Notes: generated by a model not told the origin, from the letters alone. A DNA stretch of 64,000 bases from Youhaiella tibetensis (GCF_008000755.1 NZ_CP041690.1:3576501-3640500), one strand, 5' to 3'; numbered from the stretch's first letter, positions 1 through 9,031 are shown. Made by a program: numbers and translations.

Positions 1-178
1 TGGCCTCGCCACGTCGGGGACCGATTGTCAGGATGCGGCACCCCGGATTGGAGCACAGGTAGCCCACCCTTTCCGCGAGAAGCCGCTTCGTTTGTGCGCT
101 GAAATTATGGCGCACGCGCACCTCCGCGCTCGAATCGAGCTGCTCTTCCAACGGTAATGGATCTTTAGGCTCCGCCAT
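1..178 (-). CDS. HNH endonuclease-like protein, N-terminal fragment
   Basis: The gene runs off the left edge; only about 59 N-terminal residues are visible, starting at the ATG read from 178. The stretch RVGYLCSNPGCRILTIGP resembles the start of a family of predicted HNH nucleases in which a Cys-x4-Cys pair opens a zinc-supported HNH fold and a later AAHI motif follows. That later part lies outside the window, so the catalytic residues cannot be checked. Such genes are common on genomic islands and among defence genes. It lies downstream of the 3' end of tRNA-Met, which fits an accessory region. The family assignment rests only on this short motif. Confidence 0.5.
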   Translation of the reverse strand, partial: MAEPKDPLPLEEQLDSSAEVRVRHNFSAQTKRLLAERVGYLCSNPGCRILTIGPRRGEA

Positions 179-539
179 GGGCAGAGCGTGGCAACTTTCG
201 ACGTTTTGTCAACGAGATGCCCGAGTGCCGTGCGCTATTCCACTGAACTGGACTGCGGCAATTTTAAACCGAGAAATTGTGCCGGCTTCCGACGCTCAAG
301 CAGCGGAGGCGACCTTGGAGTCAGACCGCTTTTAGTAACTCAGGTCCCACAAGCCGACGGTCCGCTACCGGCCCCGTTGCGGAAGTTGCCGAGCGTTGCA
401 GGATGAACGCGAGTGACCTGGGTTCCTTAGCGCCCTGCGCGGCATGACCAGCTACCTAGCTGCTACCTAGAGACTCTGCCGTGTGGGCCGTTTCGTTCAC
501 TACAACCGACGCAAGATATTGATATAATGAGAAGATTTT
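179..539. other. gene-free stretch next to the tRNA-Met 3' end
   Basis: About 360 bases without a convincing gene. The only open frame here (188-406, plus strand) has no recognisable product and no good ribosome site. The part next to the tRNA (about 500-540) is visibly AT-richer than the rest of the window. It probably contains the promoter of the leftward HNH-like gene and may be the junction of an integrated element. Confidence 0.4.
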
Positions 540-616
540 TGGTAGCGGAGGAGGGATTTGAACCCCCGACACACGGATTATGATTCCGCTGCTCTAACCA
601 ACTGAGCTACTCCGCC
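540..616 (-). tRNA. tRNA-Met (CAT anticodon)
   Basis: Read on the minus strand, this is a 77-nt cloverleaf with acceptor stem GGCGGAG/CTCCGCT, D-arm AGCTCAGTTGGTTAGAGC, anticodon loop ATCATAA with anticodon CAT, a T-arm with GGTTCAAATCC, and an encoded CCA at 540-542. The GGCGGAG start is that of elongator tRNA-Met in related alphaproteobacteria. A CAT anticodon could also belong to tRNA-Ile2, but the overall sequence favours methionine. Confidence 0.93.
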
Positions 617-663
617 CCAGAACGTGGGCGGCGGAGCCGGCCCGGCACTGGCGTGCGGGCTGC

Positions 664-692
664 TTATTAGGTTTGTGGCCGCGCCCTGTCAA
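664..692 (-). promoter_or_regulatory. sigma-70 promoter of tRNA-Met
   Basis: On the minus strand TTGACA (692-687) is followed by a 17-base spacer and TAATAA (669-664), nearly the ideal housekeeping promoter. Transcription would begin about 40 bases before the tRNA 5' end. No gene other than the tRNA follows closely. Confidence 0.75.
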
Positions 693-705
693 GGGAAAGC
701 CGGCA

Positions 706-1347
706 CTAATGCAAAGCCAGTTTTCGCGCCGCCGTCAGATCCTCGATAAACCGCTGTCTTTCGGCCTCCGCCCGCTCCCTGTCGGGCATGCGCAGCAGGA
801 ACGAGGGGTGGATGGTGGCGATGAGTTTCGTGCCGTTTTCCAGTGCCATCGGCGTGCCGCGCAGGCTCGATATGGTGGCGTTGCGCTCGAGCAGGGCGCG
901 CAGCGCCGTGGCCCCCAGGGCCACCACCACCTTGGGACGAACGAAACCGAGCTCGAGGCCGAGCCAGAACCGGCAGGCCTGGATTTCCCCCGCATTCGGC
1001 TTCTGGTGCAGCCGATTCTTGCCCCGCGGCGCGAACTTGAAATGCTTGACCGCATTGGTGAGGTAGATGTCCTCCCGCGCGATGCCGGCCTCCTGCAGGG
1101 CGCCCTCCAGCACCCGACCCGCCGGGCCGACGAAGGGAAGGCCTTGGAGGTCTTCCTGGTCGCCCGGCTGTTCGCCCACCAGCATCAAGGCCGCCCGCGC
1201 CGCGCCTGCCCCGAAAACCGCCTGGGTGGCATCGCGATTGAGGTCGCAGCGCCTGCAGGTCTGAACCTCCCGGCGAGCCTCGGCCAGGCTCTCGGGCGCC
1301 TCTCCTGACGCCCCTGCCGGGTTGGCGTGTCCATGCTGCTCGGCCAT
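706..1347 (-). CDS. UdgX-type uracil-DNA glycosylase
   Basis: A 213-residue enzyme of the uracil-DNA glycosylase superfamily, family 4-like UdgX group. Visible motifs are the paired cysteines CRRC (31-34) and a later Cys near 125 as iron-sulfur ligands, GEQPGDQED (58-66), and the UdgX-specific loop RGKNRLHQKP (108-117). The His in this loop (about residue 114) corresponds to the residue that covalently traps the excised uracil site in Mycobacterium smegmatis UdgX. A late HPS motif (THPSFLL-like) completes the active site. The ATG at 1347 is chosen because GGGAG precedes it; the frame is open further upstream without a comparable site. The role is uracil repair or tolerance in DNA. Confidence in UdgX over ordinary family 4 is good because the loop is present. 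Confidence 0.85.
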   Translation of the reverse strand: MAEQHGHANPAGASGEAPESLAEARREVQTCRRCDLNRDATQAVFGAGAARAALMLVGEQPGDQEDLQGLPFVGPAGRVLEGALQEAGIAREDIYLTNAVKHFKFAPRGKNRLHQKPNAGEIQACRFWLGLELGFVRPKVVVALGATALRALLERNATISSLRGTPMALENGTKLIATIHPSFLLRMPDRERAEAERQRFIEDLTAARKLALH

Positions 1348-1510
1348 TGCTTTGTCTCCCGCTCCCACCAACAATGTCGCGCGAACGCAGGAGTTGCCGT
1401 GTTTCGTTCGCTTGGACGCAACAGTCAGTTGTTGCAATCGGCCTTCAGAATACCAATCGCAGTCTCTACCTTGGCGATGAGACACAACGATCCGCCCTCA
1501 GGAGGACGAC

Positions 1511-2464
1511 ATGACCTTGCAGCTTTCCGGCATCCACCACCTTACCGCCATTACCGCCCAGGCCCGCGAGAACCTCAAGTTCTATACCGAGGTCATGGGC
1601 ATGCGCCTCATCAAGCGGACGGTGAACCAGGATGACACCAGCGCCTACCACCTCTTCTATGGCGATGGCGTGGCGAGCCCGGGCGCCGATCTCACCTTCT
1701 TTGATTGGCCCGTGGCCCGCGAGCGGCGCGGCACCCATTCGATCGTGCGCACCGGCCTGCGGGTGCGCAGCGAAGACGACCTGGCCTGGTGGAAGCAACA
1801 TCTCAAGTCCCAGGGCATCGACAGCGGCAATATCAAGGAGCGCTTCGGCTTTCCCTCGCTCGAATTCGAGGATCCCGAAGGCCAGCGCTTCCGGCTCGTC
1901 GCCGATCCGGCGGCGGCCGAAAGCCATCCCTGGGAAAAGAGCCCTGTCCCCGCCGAACGGCAGATTCTCGGGCTCGGCCCCGTCACCATCAGCGTTCCCC
2001 AGCTCGATCGCACCGCGCGCGTCCTCACCGAGGTCATGAACATGCGCGAAACGCGCACCCATCCTGCCCGCGAGCGCACCGGGGAGGTGCACGTGTTCTC
2101 GATGGGCGAGGGCGGGGCCGCCGCCGAGCTCCATGTTGCGGTCGAACCGGACCTTTCCTTTGCCGGGCAGGGCGCCGGCGGGGCCCATCATGTCGCCTTC
2201 CGCACGCAGGACAAGGCCGGCCTCGACCAGTGGATCAGGCGCGTCACGGCGGCCGGCCTGCGTTCGAGCGGGGAAGTGGAGCGCTTCTATTTCACCTCGC
2301 TCTACTTCCGCGAACCCAACGGCGTCCTCTTCGAGATCGCCACCGACGGCCCCGGCTTTGCGGTGGACGAACCGCTCGAGACGCTGGGCGAGCACCTGTC
2401 CCTGCCCCCGTTCCTCGAACCGAACCGCGCCGCTATCGAGGCTAACCTCAAGCCCATCGACTGA
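1511..2464 (+). CDS. ring-cleaving dioxygenase-like VOC protein (MhqO type)
   Basis: A 317-residue vicinal-oxygen-chelate protein with two repeated modules: an N-terminal one beginning GIHHLTAITAQARENLKFY and a second beginning near residue 155. This layout matches the MhqO/YfiE group annotated as ring-cleaving dioxygenases or glyoxalases, linked in other bacteria to quinone and catechol stress. The His pair at IHHLT, a His in AHHVAF and the Glu of VLFEIATDGPG are candidate metal ligands. AGGAGGAC lies directly before the ATG. It stands alone, divergent from udgX. The substrate cannot be read from sequence. Confidence 0.8.
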   Translation: MTLQLSGIHHLTAITAQARENLKFYTEVMGMRLIKRTVNQDDTSAYHLFYGDGVASPGADLTFFDWPVARERRGTHSIVRTGLRVRSEDDLAWWKQHLKSQGIDSGNIKERFGFPSLEFEDPEGQRFRLVADPAAAESHPWEKSPVPAERQILGLGPVTISVPQLDRTARVLTEVMNMRETRTHPARERTGEVHVFSMGEGGAAAELHVAVEPDLSFAGQGAGGAHHVAFRTQDKAGLDQWIRRVTAAGLRSSGEVERFYFTSLYFREPNGVLFEIATDGPGFAVDEPLETLGEHLSLPPFLEPNRAAIEANLKPID

Positions 2465-2656
2465 TCACTTCTTTGTCGAAAAGCCTGGAAGTTCCGGTCG
2501 GCAGGATTGACCGGGGCGTCCATGCTAATATCGTGATGGAAAGCCAAAAGCGTCATGGCTTCAAAGCGATATCCCGGCTCGCGGTGAACCGGGACGCATC
2601 CCGATGCATTCTATGGTGCCGGCGCCACTCCGGCAGCGTAGGGCGTGAGGAATGAC

Positions 2657-4555
2657 GTGCCAGACAAGCAACCAATGTCCCTGACCCGGCGGACGGTCAT
2701 CTACGTTATCGGTATCTGTCTCTCGCTCCTTGCGCTCGAGATCTGGCACGAATTCGATACCTATTCCGAAGAGATCGAGCAGGCCGAGACCGAAACCGCC
2801 AACCTCGCCGGCTCGCTCATCCAGCACGCCGAAGATACTTTCAACATCGCCGATGGCACGTTGGCCATCGTCGTCCAGCAACTGGGCGATGAAGGCATCA
2901 CGGCCTCCGCGCTCCGCCATAGCCAGGCGATCATGGATGCGAGCCTGGAGAACGCCCGCCACTTTCGCGGCTTCTTCCTCTACGGGCCGGATGGCAAGTT
3001 CCTCACCGGTTCGCACCATTCGGGCAAGCCGGTGCCCGATGTCTCCGCGCGCCCCTATTTCACCATGCATCGGGACGATCCCAACCTGGGCGCGGTCATC
3101 GGCCGCCCCTTCCGCGGACAGGCCACCGGCGACTGGCTCATTCCCCTCTCGCGCCGCATCACCGGACCAGATGGCAGTTTCCTCGGCATCGTCCTCGCTG
3201 CCATCGACGCCACCTATTTCGCCAGTTTCTACCAGCGCTTCGATGTTGGCCGGCGCGGCTCGATCTCGCTCCTGCTGACCGACGGCACGCTGCTCTCCCG
3301 CTCCCCGTTCAATCCCGACGACGTGGGCATAGACCTTTCGAGCGCGGCCCTCTTTACCGACGCCATGCCCATGCAGGGCGCCTACCACCTGGTGTCTTCC
3401 ATCGATGACACCGCCCGCATTGCCGGCTTCGCCCGCAGCCCGGAATTTCCCCTGGTTACCGTCGCCGGGGTGGCGCGCGACGATGCCCTGGCCTCCTGGT
3501 GGCGCGATGCCGCCATTCGCCTCTGCGTCATGATCGCCTTCGTGATGGCCGTGGCGCTGCTCGGGTTGCGCCTTGCCGACCAGCTGCGCCGCCGGCACAA
3601 GGCCGAAGCCCAGCTTTCCGCCCGCGAAACCGAGTTCCGCCTCATCACCGAGAGCAGCAGCGACCTCATCTCCCACATCGACAACGATGGCCGGCGCGTC
3701 TACGTGTCGCCCGCCGCTCCGCGCGTCCTGGGCTTCGAACCCGAGGAACTGCTCGGTCGCTCGGTTTTCGAGATCGCCCACCCCGATGATGTCGAAAGTC
3801 TCAAGGCAGCGGCCGACCGCATGCGGCGCGGTGAGGCCGGCGGGGAAACCCTGGCCTATCGCGCGCTCCACAAGGATGGCCACGAGATCTGGCTCGAAAC
3901 GGCGCTGACCGTCGTCCCTGGCAAGGACGGTGCGCCGCCGGGCGTCATCTCGGTCACCCGTGACATCTCCGAGCGCAAGGCGCTCGAACTCCAGCTCATT
4001 GCCATGGCTCGCGTCGATGGCCTCACCGGCCTTGCCAACCGGCGTGCCTTCGATGCCGCGCTCGATGTCGAGTGGCGCCGCGCCCAGCGCGAGGGCGCGC
4101 CCCTTTCGGTGCTGCTCATCGACGTCGACCGCTTCAAGAACTTCAACGACCACTACGGCCATCTCGGCGGGGACGAGTGCCTGATCAAGATCGCCGCGGC
4201 CGTCGAAGGCGGCATCGAGCGGCCCGGAGACGTCGCCGCCCGCTATGGCGGGGAAGAGCTCGTGGTGCTGCTGCCGCAGACCGATACCCGGGGCGCCATG
4301 GTCATGGCCAACAAGCTCTGTGGACTGGTCGAAGGGCTGGGCCTCGCCCACGAGCACAACCCGCCCTGGAAGGTCGCCACGATCAGCATCGGGGCGGCCT
4401 CCGTCGTGCCGAACGAGACTTTCCCGGACCGCACCCCGCAATGGCTTCTCGGCCGCGCCGATGCGGCGCTCTACGCCGCCAAGGCCGCCGGCCGCAACCG
4501 TGCCATGTCGGCGCCGGAGCCGCCCGGGCGCAAGCTCAGCCTGGTGCGCTCCTGA
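2657..4555 (+). CDS. membrane diguanylate cyclase with Cache, PAS and GGDEF domains
   Basis: This protein of about 632 residues makes the second messenger c-di-GMP. Two membrane segments (about residues 12-28 and 285-303) frame an extracytoplasmic sensor of the dCache type. A PAS domain (about 325-440) and a GGDEF domain (about 450-620) follow. The signature reads GGEEL, and RPGD stands five residues upstream as a classical inhibitory I-site, so catalysis with product feedback is expected. The GTG at 2657 is preferred because GAGG lies seven bases before it; a GTG at 2645 or the ATG at 2675 are alternatives. No EAL domain is present. The ligand is unknown. Confidence 0.85.
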   Translation: MPDKQPMSLTRRTVIYVIGICLSLLALEIWHEFDTYSEEIEQAETETANLAGSLIQHAEDTFNIADGTLAIVVQQLGDEGITASALRHSQAIMDASLENARHFRGFFLYGPDGKFLTGSHHSGKPVPDVSARPYFTMHRDDPNLGAVIGRPFRGQATGDWLIPLSRRITGPDGSFLGIVLAAIDATYFASFYQRFDVGRRGSISLLLTDGTLLSRSPFNPDDVGIDLSSAALFTDAMPMQGAYHLVSSIDDTARIAGFARSPEFPLVTVAGVARDDALASWWRDAAIRLCVMIAFVMAVALLGLRLADQLRRRHKAEAQLSARETEFRLITESSSDLISHIDNDGRRVYVSPAAPRVLGFEPEELLGRSVFEIAHPDDVESLKAAADRMRRGEAGGETLAYRALHKDGHEIWLETALTVVPGKDGAPPGVISVTRDISERKALELQLIAMARVDGLTGLANRRAFDAALDVEWRRAQREGAPLSVLLIDVDRFKNFNDHYGHLGGDECLIKIAAAVEGGIERPGDVAARYGGEELVVLLPQTDTRGAMVMANKLCGLVEGLGLAHEHNPPWKVATISIGAASVVPNETFPDRTPQWLLGRADAALYAAKAAGRNRAMSAPEPPGRKLSLVRS

Positions 4556-4655
4556 TCGAAAAAAATCTGCCGCGCGTTTGTCGAGCCCGGCCCAACCTGT
4601 TCGTCGTGTCATCGAGAAGTGAGAAGACTCACTCGAAAAATCAGGAGAAAACACC

Positions 4656-5096
4656 GTGACCAAGATGATCTTCGTGAACCTGCCCGTCGCCGACCTTACC
4701 GCCGCTACCGATTTTTACCTGGCGATCGGCTGCACCAAGAACGACCAGTTCTCCAACGAGCGGGCGTCCTGCATGGTGTGGTCGGACAGCATCTTCTTCA
4801 TGCTGCTCACCCACGAATTCTACAGCACCTTCACCGACAAGCCGATCGCCGACAACGCCAAGGCCAGCGCCATGCTGCTGGCGCTCTCGCGCGACAGCCG
4901 CGCCGACGTCGATGCCATCACCGAAACGGCGGGGAAGGCCGGCGGCACCGCCGACGTGCGGCCGATCCAGGACATGGGGTTCATGTATAGCCGCACCTTC
5001 GCCGATCCGGACGGAAACGTCTTCGAGCCGATGTGGATGGACATGGCAGCCGCAGCCAACATGAGCGAGGAAGAATTCCATATGAAGGAAGCCTGA
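4656..5096 (+). CDS. VOC family protein, glyoxalase-like
   Basis: A 146-residue single-module vicinal-oxygen-chelate protein. It opens with MIFVNLPVADLTAATDFY, the usual first strand and helix of the fold, and ends with FADPDGNVFEPMWMD, where the Glu is a typical metal ligand. It belongs to the group often labelled lactoylglutathione lyase-like or extradiol dioxygenase, without a proven substrate. AGGAG lies nine bases before the GTG at 4656; an ATG at 4665 is a possible alternative. It converges with the SGNH hydrolase gene across a shared terminator. Confidence 0.78.
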   Translation: MTKMIFVNLPVADLTAATDFYLAIGCTKNDQFSNERASCMVWSDSIFFMLLTHEFYSTFTDKPIADNAKASAMLLALSRDSRADVDAITETAGKAGGTADVRPIQDMGFMYSRTFADPDGNVFEPMWMDMAAAANMSEEEFHMKEA

Positions 5097-5104
5097 TCGG
5101 GCCG

Positions 5105-5140
5105 AATTGGCCGGGCGAGGACACCCCTGCCCGGCCAATT
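5105..5140. terminator. bidirectional hairpin between convergent genes
   Basis: A perfect 12-base inverted repeat, AATTGGCCGGGC (5105-5116) and GCCCGGCCAATT (5129-5140), separates the VOC gene (stop 5096) and the SGNH hydrolase gene (stop 5143). It can serve both strands. The tract after it on the plus strand is only partly T-rich. Confidence 0.7.
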
Positions 5141-5142
5141 CT

Positions 5143-6318
5143 TCAGGCCCGAAACGGTCTGCCGTCGCCGAACGCCAGATCGGCAAAGCGCTCTCCCATC
5201 AGCCGATGCGTCGCCGCATCGGGGTGAAGCCGATCGGGCAGCGGCAGCGCCTCATAGTCGGCCTCGCCATAAAGCGTTCGCCCGTCGAGATAGTGAAGGT
5301 TCGCGTCGCTCGCCGCCCGCTGCCTGACGATCCCGGCAAGCGTGTCCCGAATGACGTTGAGCGTCAGCTTGCCTGCGGCCCGTTCGGCGGCGTCGCCAGC
5401 CGCCCGGAACATCAGCCGTCCCGCCGCCAGTTCGCTCGTGTCGGTCGCACTCGGGCCCGGCGTGTCCTCGTGGATCGGGCAGAGAATCGGCGACACCACC
5501 AGCAACGGCGTGAGCGCGTGGCGCTCCCGGATGATGTCGAGGAACCCGTGCACGGCCGGCGCAAGGGCGCGCAGCCGCATGAGATCGGTATTGACCAGGT
5601 TAATGCCGAGCTTGAGGCTGATGAGGTCCGCCTCGGTCCGCGCAATGGTGCGCGCGACGAAGGGATCGAGAAGCGCGCTCCCGCCGAAGCCGAGGTTGAT
5701 CAACTCCATCCCGCCCAGGCGCGCCGCGATCGCCGGCCAGGTTCCGGTCGGATGCTCGGCATTGGAGCCGTGACTGATCGAGCTGCCATGGTGCAGCCAC
5801 ACGCGCCCCGCCTGCCTGGCGCTCGCCTGGATCGGCGCGTCTGCCCGCAGCCCCACCAGTTCCGTGGTCTCGTTGTGCGGCAGCCAGATCTCGATTTCCT
5901 TATCCTCGGTCCCCAGCCCATCGAAGCGCAAGGTCGCGGCCGTGCCCGTCTCGTGGCTGGCCGACCCCGTGCTCATGTCGATGCGCAGGACATCCCCGCC
6001 CACGGCGCGTGCCTGCGCCCGCAGCGCGTCATCCACGCACAGGTCATAGACCCCGTCCGGCCGCGGCGGCGCGCCGACATAGATCCTCTTGGTCGGGATG
6101 GTATCGAGCTCAATGGTGCGCGCCCTGGTGCGGAACGCCAGCCGTACGCCCGCCGGCTGCGCCTCGGCCATAGTCATCTGCGCGTCCGCGCCCTGTGCCC
6201 GCGCCCAGCCCGGCAGGCGATGCGGCAGCAACCCGCGGCTGGTCGCTTCGAGTTCGAGCGCACCGCGCACGATATCGGGCGTGATCGTCCTTGCGATCAG
6301 GTGGTCGGAATTGTCCAT
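5143..6318 (-). CDS. SGNH/GDSL-type hydrolase
   Basis: A 391-residue predicted esterase. The first 165 residues or so look like a beta-rich accessory domain. The SGNH hydrolase domain follows, with block I as HHGSSISHG (about 176-184, with the catalytic Ser), the Asn-containing block near GINLVN, and block V as PDRLHPD, carrying the Asp-His of the triad. No signal peptide is evident, so it is probably cytoplasmic. The start at 6318 lies 17 bases after the TetR stop, so the two are probably one transcript with TetR first. The ribosome site is weak, which suggests coupling. The ester substrate is unknown. Confidence 0.78.
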   Translation of the reverse strand: MDNSDHLIARTITPDIVRGALELEATSRGLLPHRLPGWARAQGADAQMTMAEAQPAGVRLAFRTRARTIELDTIPTKRIYVGAPPRPDGVYDLCVDDALRAQARAVGGDVLRIDMSTGSASHETGTAATLRFDGLGTEDKEIEIWLPHNETTELVGLRADAPIQASARQAGRVWLHHGSSISHGSNAEHPTGTWPAIAARLGGMELINLGFGGSALLDPFVARTIARTEADLISLKLGINLVNTDLMRLRALAPAVHGFLDIIRERHALTPLLVVSPILCPIHEDTPGPSATDTSELAAGRLMFRAAGDAAERAAGKLTLNVIRDTLAGIVRQRAASDANLHYLDGRTLYGEADYEALPLPDRLHPDAATHRLMGERFADLAFGDGRPFRA

Positions 6319-6335
6319 GATGTGGTCTTTCGTGG

Positions 6336-6905
6336 TCAGGCCCGCGGCCAGTGCCTCAGCATCTCGTCGAGCGCATCGAGCATGCGCACCCACGACTGTT
6401 CGGATTCGGGCTCGCTGTGGCTGAAGCTGCCGGCCGACTCGAGGGTCGTGAACCCCAGGAAGGCGCTCCCGAGCATCCGCACCGCATGCGTCTGGTCGGG
6501 TTCGCCCAGCTCATAGCCGCGCAGCACGGCCCGCATCAGTTGCGCCAGCTTGACGCCCGCGCTCCCCGCCGCGGTCTCGGCATCCAGCCGGAACTGCGTG
6601 GCCGCAAAGAGCCCCGGGTGCTCCCGGGCGAAGTCGCGATGCACGTTCGCAAGCGCCACCAGCGCCTGCTTGCCCGCGCGCCCGGCCACCGCTTCGGAGG
6701 CCTTTTCGGCGAGGTCGGCGAGCGCCAGCAGCGCAATGCGCGTCTTGAGGTCGTTCGAGCTTTCCAGGTGCGAATAAAGGCTCGCCACCTGCACGTCGAA
6801 GGCGCGCGCCAATGCCGAAATCGTCACCTGCTCGAAGCCGATCTCATCGGCCATGCGCGCCGCCGCCGTCACCAGCTTCTCGGCAGTCAGTCCCGCCCGT
6901 GCCAT
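6336..6905 (-). CDS. TetR/AcrR family repressor with WHG-type C-terminal domain
   Basis: A 189-residue regulator. Residues 5-55 form a TetR helix-turn-helix (VTISALARAFDVQVASLYSH). The C-terminal half resembles the WHG-type ligand domain, with GFTTLESAGSF near residue 155. It is the first gene of a two-gene unit with the SGNH hydrolase, so it probably controls itself and that enzyme. The AT-rich upstream stretch (6906-6965) is the likely promoter and operator region. The inducer is unknown. Confidence 0.85.
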   Translation of the reverse strand: MARAGLTAEKLVTAAARMADEIGFEQVTISALARAFDVQVASLYSHLESSNDLKTRIALLALADLAEKASEAVAGRAGKQALVALANVHRDFAREHPGLFAATQFRLDAETAAGSAGVKLAQLMRAVLRGYELGEPDQTHAVRMLGSAFLGFTTLESAGSFSHSEPESEQSWVRMLDALDEMLRHWPRA

Positions 6906-6970
6906 AGTCTTTCAGCCAAATTCCAATATCATTCTGCCAATTACCTAATACTATTAGTTTTGGATTGCAA

Positions 6971-7006
6971 GAGGCCACCGCCGCGATCTCCCGCGGCGGT
7001 GGCCTC
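6971..7006 (-). terminator. strong hairpin downstream of the vWA gene
   Basis: A 15-base perfect stem (6971-6985 with 6992-7006) and a six-base loop follow the vWA stop at 7028 on the minus strand. The bases after the stem read TTGCAATCC, a weak U-tract. It also isolates the tetR promoter from readthrough. Confidence 0.7.
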
Positions 7007-7027
7007 TTGCGCCAGAAATCGAAAAAG

Positions 7028-9031
7028 CTACTTCGCGTCCGGCTTGAGTGCCGCGGCCGTATCGACCAATTGCACGAACTCGGCCCGATACCCGTCCTCG
7101 TCCGTACCGCGTGCCCCTTGCGCCAGCGCCTTGATCGCCGCCCAGCTCATCTCGCCTCCATAGTTGGAGCCCTTGAGCCTCTGCCCGAAAGCGGCGACCG
7201 CAGTCGAGAACCGCGCGTCGCTCGAGGCCCTGGCGATATCGTCCACCGCCATGGCGCGTGTGATTGGCGTCTCGATCAGCGTGCTCGTGTCCGAGCCCGG
7301 CAGTTTGTAGCGCATCTTGAGGAACGCGATTTCGTCGCCCGCCGGCACCTGGACGCCCTGCCCCTGCTGCTGGTAGCGCAGCGGATCGATCAGTTCGGCG
7401 CCCGATCCGGTCGGGGTGATCTCGTAAAGCGCCGTCACCGTCGTGCCCGCCCCCACGTCGCCCGCGTCGACCTTGTCGTTGTTGAAGTCCTCGCGATTGA
7501 GCGCCCGCGTCTCGTAGCCGATCAGTCGATATTCCGAGACGAAAGACGGGTTGAACTCCACCTGGATCTTGACGTCCTGCGCGATGGTTTCGAGCGTGCC
7601 GCCGATCTCCTTGACCAGCACCTTCTGCGCTTCGCGGAAGCTGTCGATATAGCTGGCGTTGCCGTTCCCGTTCTGGGCCAGGCTCTGCATGGTCGCATCA
7701 TCGAGATTGCCCTGCCCGAAGCCGAGCACCGAGAGCGAGACGCCTCCCGCCCGCTTGTCCTTGATGAAGCTCTTGAGCGCCTCGGGATCCGAGATCCCCA
7801 CGTTGAAGTCCCCGTCCGTGGCCAGGATCACCCGGTTGGTCCCATTGGCGAGCTTGTTCTCCTCGGCCAGCCGATAGGCCAGTTCGATCCCCTCGGCCCC
7901 TGCGGTCGAACCGCCCGCCTCCAGATTGTCGAGTGCCGCCAGGATCCGCGCCTTCTGGTCGGCATGGGTCGGCTCCAGCACCACTCCGGCCGAGCCGGCA
8001 TAGGCCACGATCGAAACCGTGTCGGCGGCCGAAAGCTGGTCGACCAGCAGCGCAAAGGCGCGCTTGAGCAGCGGCAGCTTGTCGGCCTCGTCCATCGATC
8101 CCGACGTATCGATGAGAAAGACCAGGTTGTTCGGCTTGCGCTCCCCTGCCGGTGGCTCGTACCCCTTGATGCCGATATGGACCAGTTGCGTCTTGGGGTT
8201 CCAGGGCGTCGGATAGACCTCGACGGCGGGCTTGAACGGCTCGCTCGAGCTTGCCGCTGCCGGATAGTCGTAAGGGAAATAGTTGATCAGTTCCTCGATC
8301 CGCACCGCATCCGGCGCGGGCACGAAACCCTCGCCCAGCATGCGCCGGACATAGGAATAGGAGGCCGTGTCGACGTCGATCGAGAATGTCGAAACCGGCG
8401 CTTCCGATACCGCCTTGACCGGGCTCTCGTCGAATTTGGTGAACGTGTCCCCGCTTTCTTGCCGGTTGCCCAGCATGGCCGGGGCCCCTGCGGTCATGGG
8501 GCTCGGCGCCATCTCGGTCAGCATCTGCGGCGCGGCCGCGGCCATTGGCGCGGCCATGCTGTCGGCGGCGATCTCGGCCTCGGGTTCGGGAGACACGGGC
8601 GCATTGGCCACGCGCTCTTGCGCCACCAGCCCCTCTGTCGCGGGCTTGGCGGCCTCTGCCGGCTGGCTTTGCGCCACCGCAACGGGTGGAGGCGCGGCCT
8701 CCCGGCTGGTGACGGCGGCGGGCGGGGTCATCGACGTGCTCGAATAGAGCTGGAGCCCGAGCGGAAAGAGCAGGAGAGCGACGGCGGCCGTGCCGATGGG
8801 AATGCGGTAGTCCATGATCCAAGTCCTCTTGCTTGCGAAGATGGACTTGAGACGCCCGGCCCAGCGCGAACCTTGGGCCTGCCCTTGCGTTTTTTTGCTT
8901 TCCCCGGCCTGCGCCGCCTCGAACGCCGTCATTGCCGCCGCCATGGCGCGGCGCCGTGCCGCCTCGTCGGGGGCCGGCGTCTGGATGTTTCTCAGCTTGC
9001 CGAGCTGATCGTCTTTCATGTCATCGCTCAT
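7028..9031 (-). CDS. membrane-anchored von Willebrand factor A protein (YfbK-like)
   Basis: A 667-residue protein. Residues 1-70 are a charged cytoplasmic tail, 77-96 a single membrane helix, 100-210 an Ala/Pro/Glu-rich linker, then a conserved segment before the vWA domain (about 303-480), and a C-terminal DUF3520-like region. The metal site DTSGSM (308-313) and the ATDGD loop are intact, so a divalent metal is probably bound in the periplasm. Its start overlaps the stop of the ECF sigma gene (ATGA), so the two are translationally coupled. This arrangement and the short cytoplasmic tail allow it to act as an anti-sigma or sensor partner. That role is inferred and not known for the family. 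Confidence 0.82.
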   Translation of the reverse strand: MSDDMKDDQLGKLRNIQTPAPDEAARRRAMAAAMTAFEAAQAGESKKTQGQAQGSRWAGRLKSIFASKRTWIMDYRIPIGTAAVALLLFPLGLQLYSSTSMTPPAAVTSREAAPPPVAVAQSQPAEAAKPATEGLVAQERVANAPVSPEPEAEIAADSMAAPMAAAAPQMLTEMAPSPMTAGAPAMLGNRQESGDTFTKFDESPVKAVSEAPVSTFSIDVDTASYSYVRRMLGEGFVPAPDAVRIEELINYFPYDYPAAASSSEPFKPAVEVYPTPWNPKTQLVHIGIKGYEPPAGERKPNNLVFLIDTSGSMDEADKLPLLKRAFALLVDQLSAADTVSIVAYAGSAGVVLEPTHADQKARILAALDNLEAGGSTAGAEGIELAYRLAEENKLANGTNRVILATDGDFNVGISDPEALKSFIKDKRAGGVSLSVLGFGQGNLDDATMQSLAQNGNGNASYIDSFREAQKVLVKEIGGTLETIAQDVKIQVEFNPSFVSEYRLIGYETRALNREDFNNDKVDAGDVGAGTTVTALYEITPTGSGAELIDPLRYQQQGQGVQVPAGDEIAFLKMRYKLPGSDTSTLIETPITRAMAVDDIARASSDARFSTAVAAFGQRLKGSNYGGEMSWAAIKALAQGARGTDEDGYRAEFVQLVDTAAALKPDAK

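Noticed and set aside
188-406. A 72-residue open frame near the left edge
   Set aside because: No ribosome site, no recognisable sequence, and it overlaps the expected promoter of the HNH-like gene.
2561-4663. A 700-residue open frame on the minus strand
   Set aside because: It is antisense to the diguanylate cyclase, which has clear PAS and GGDEF motifs.
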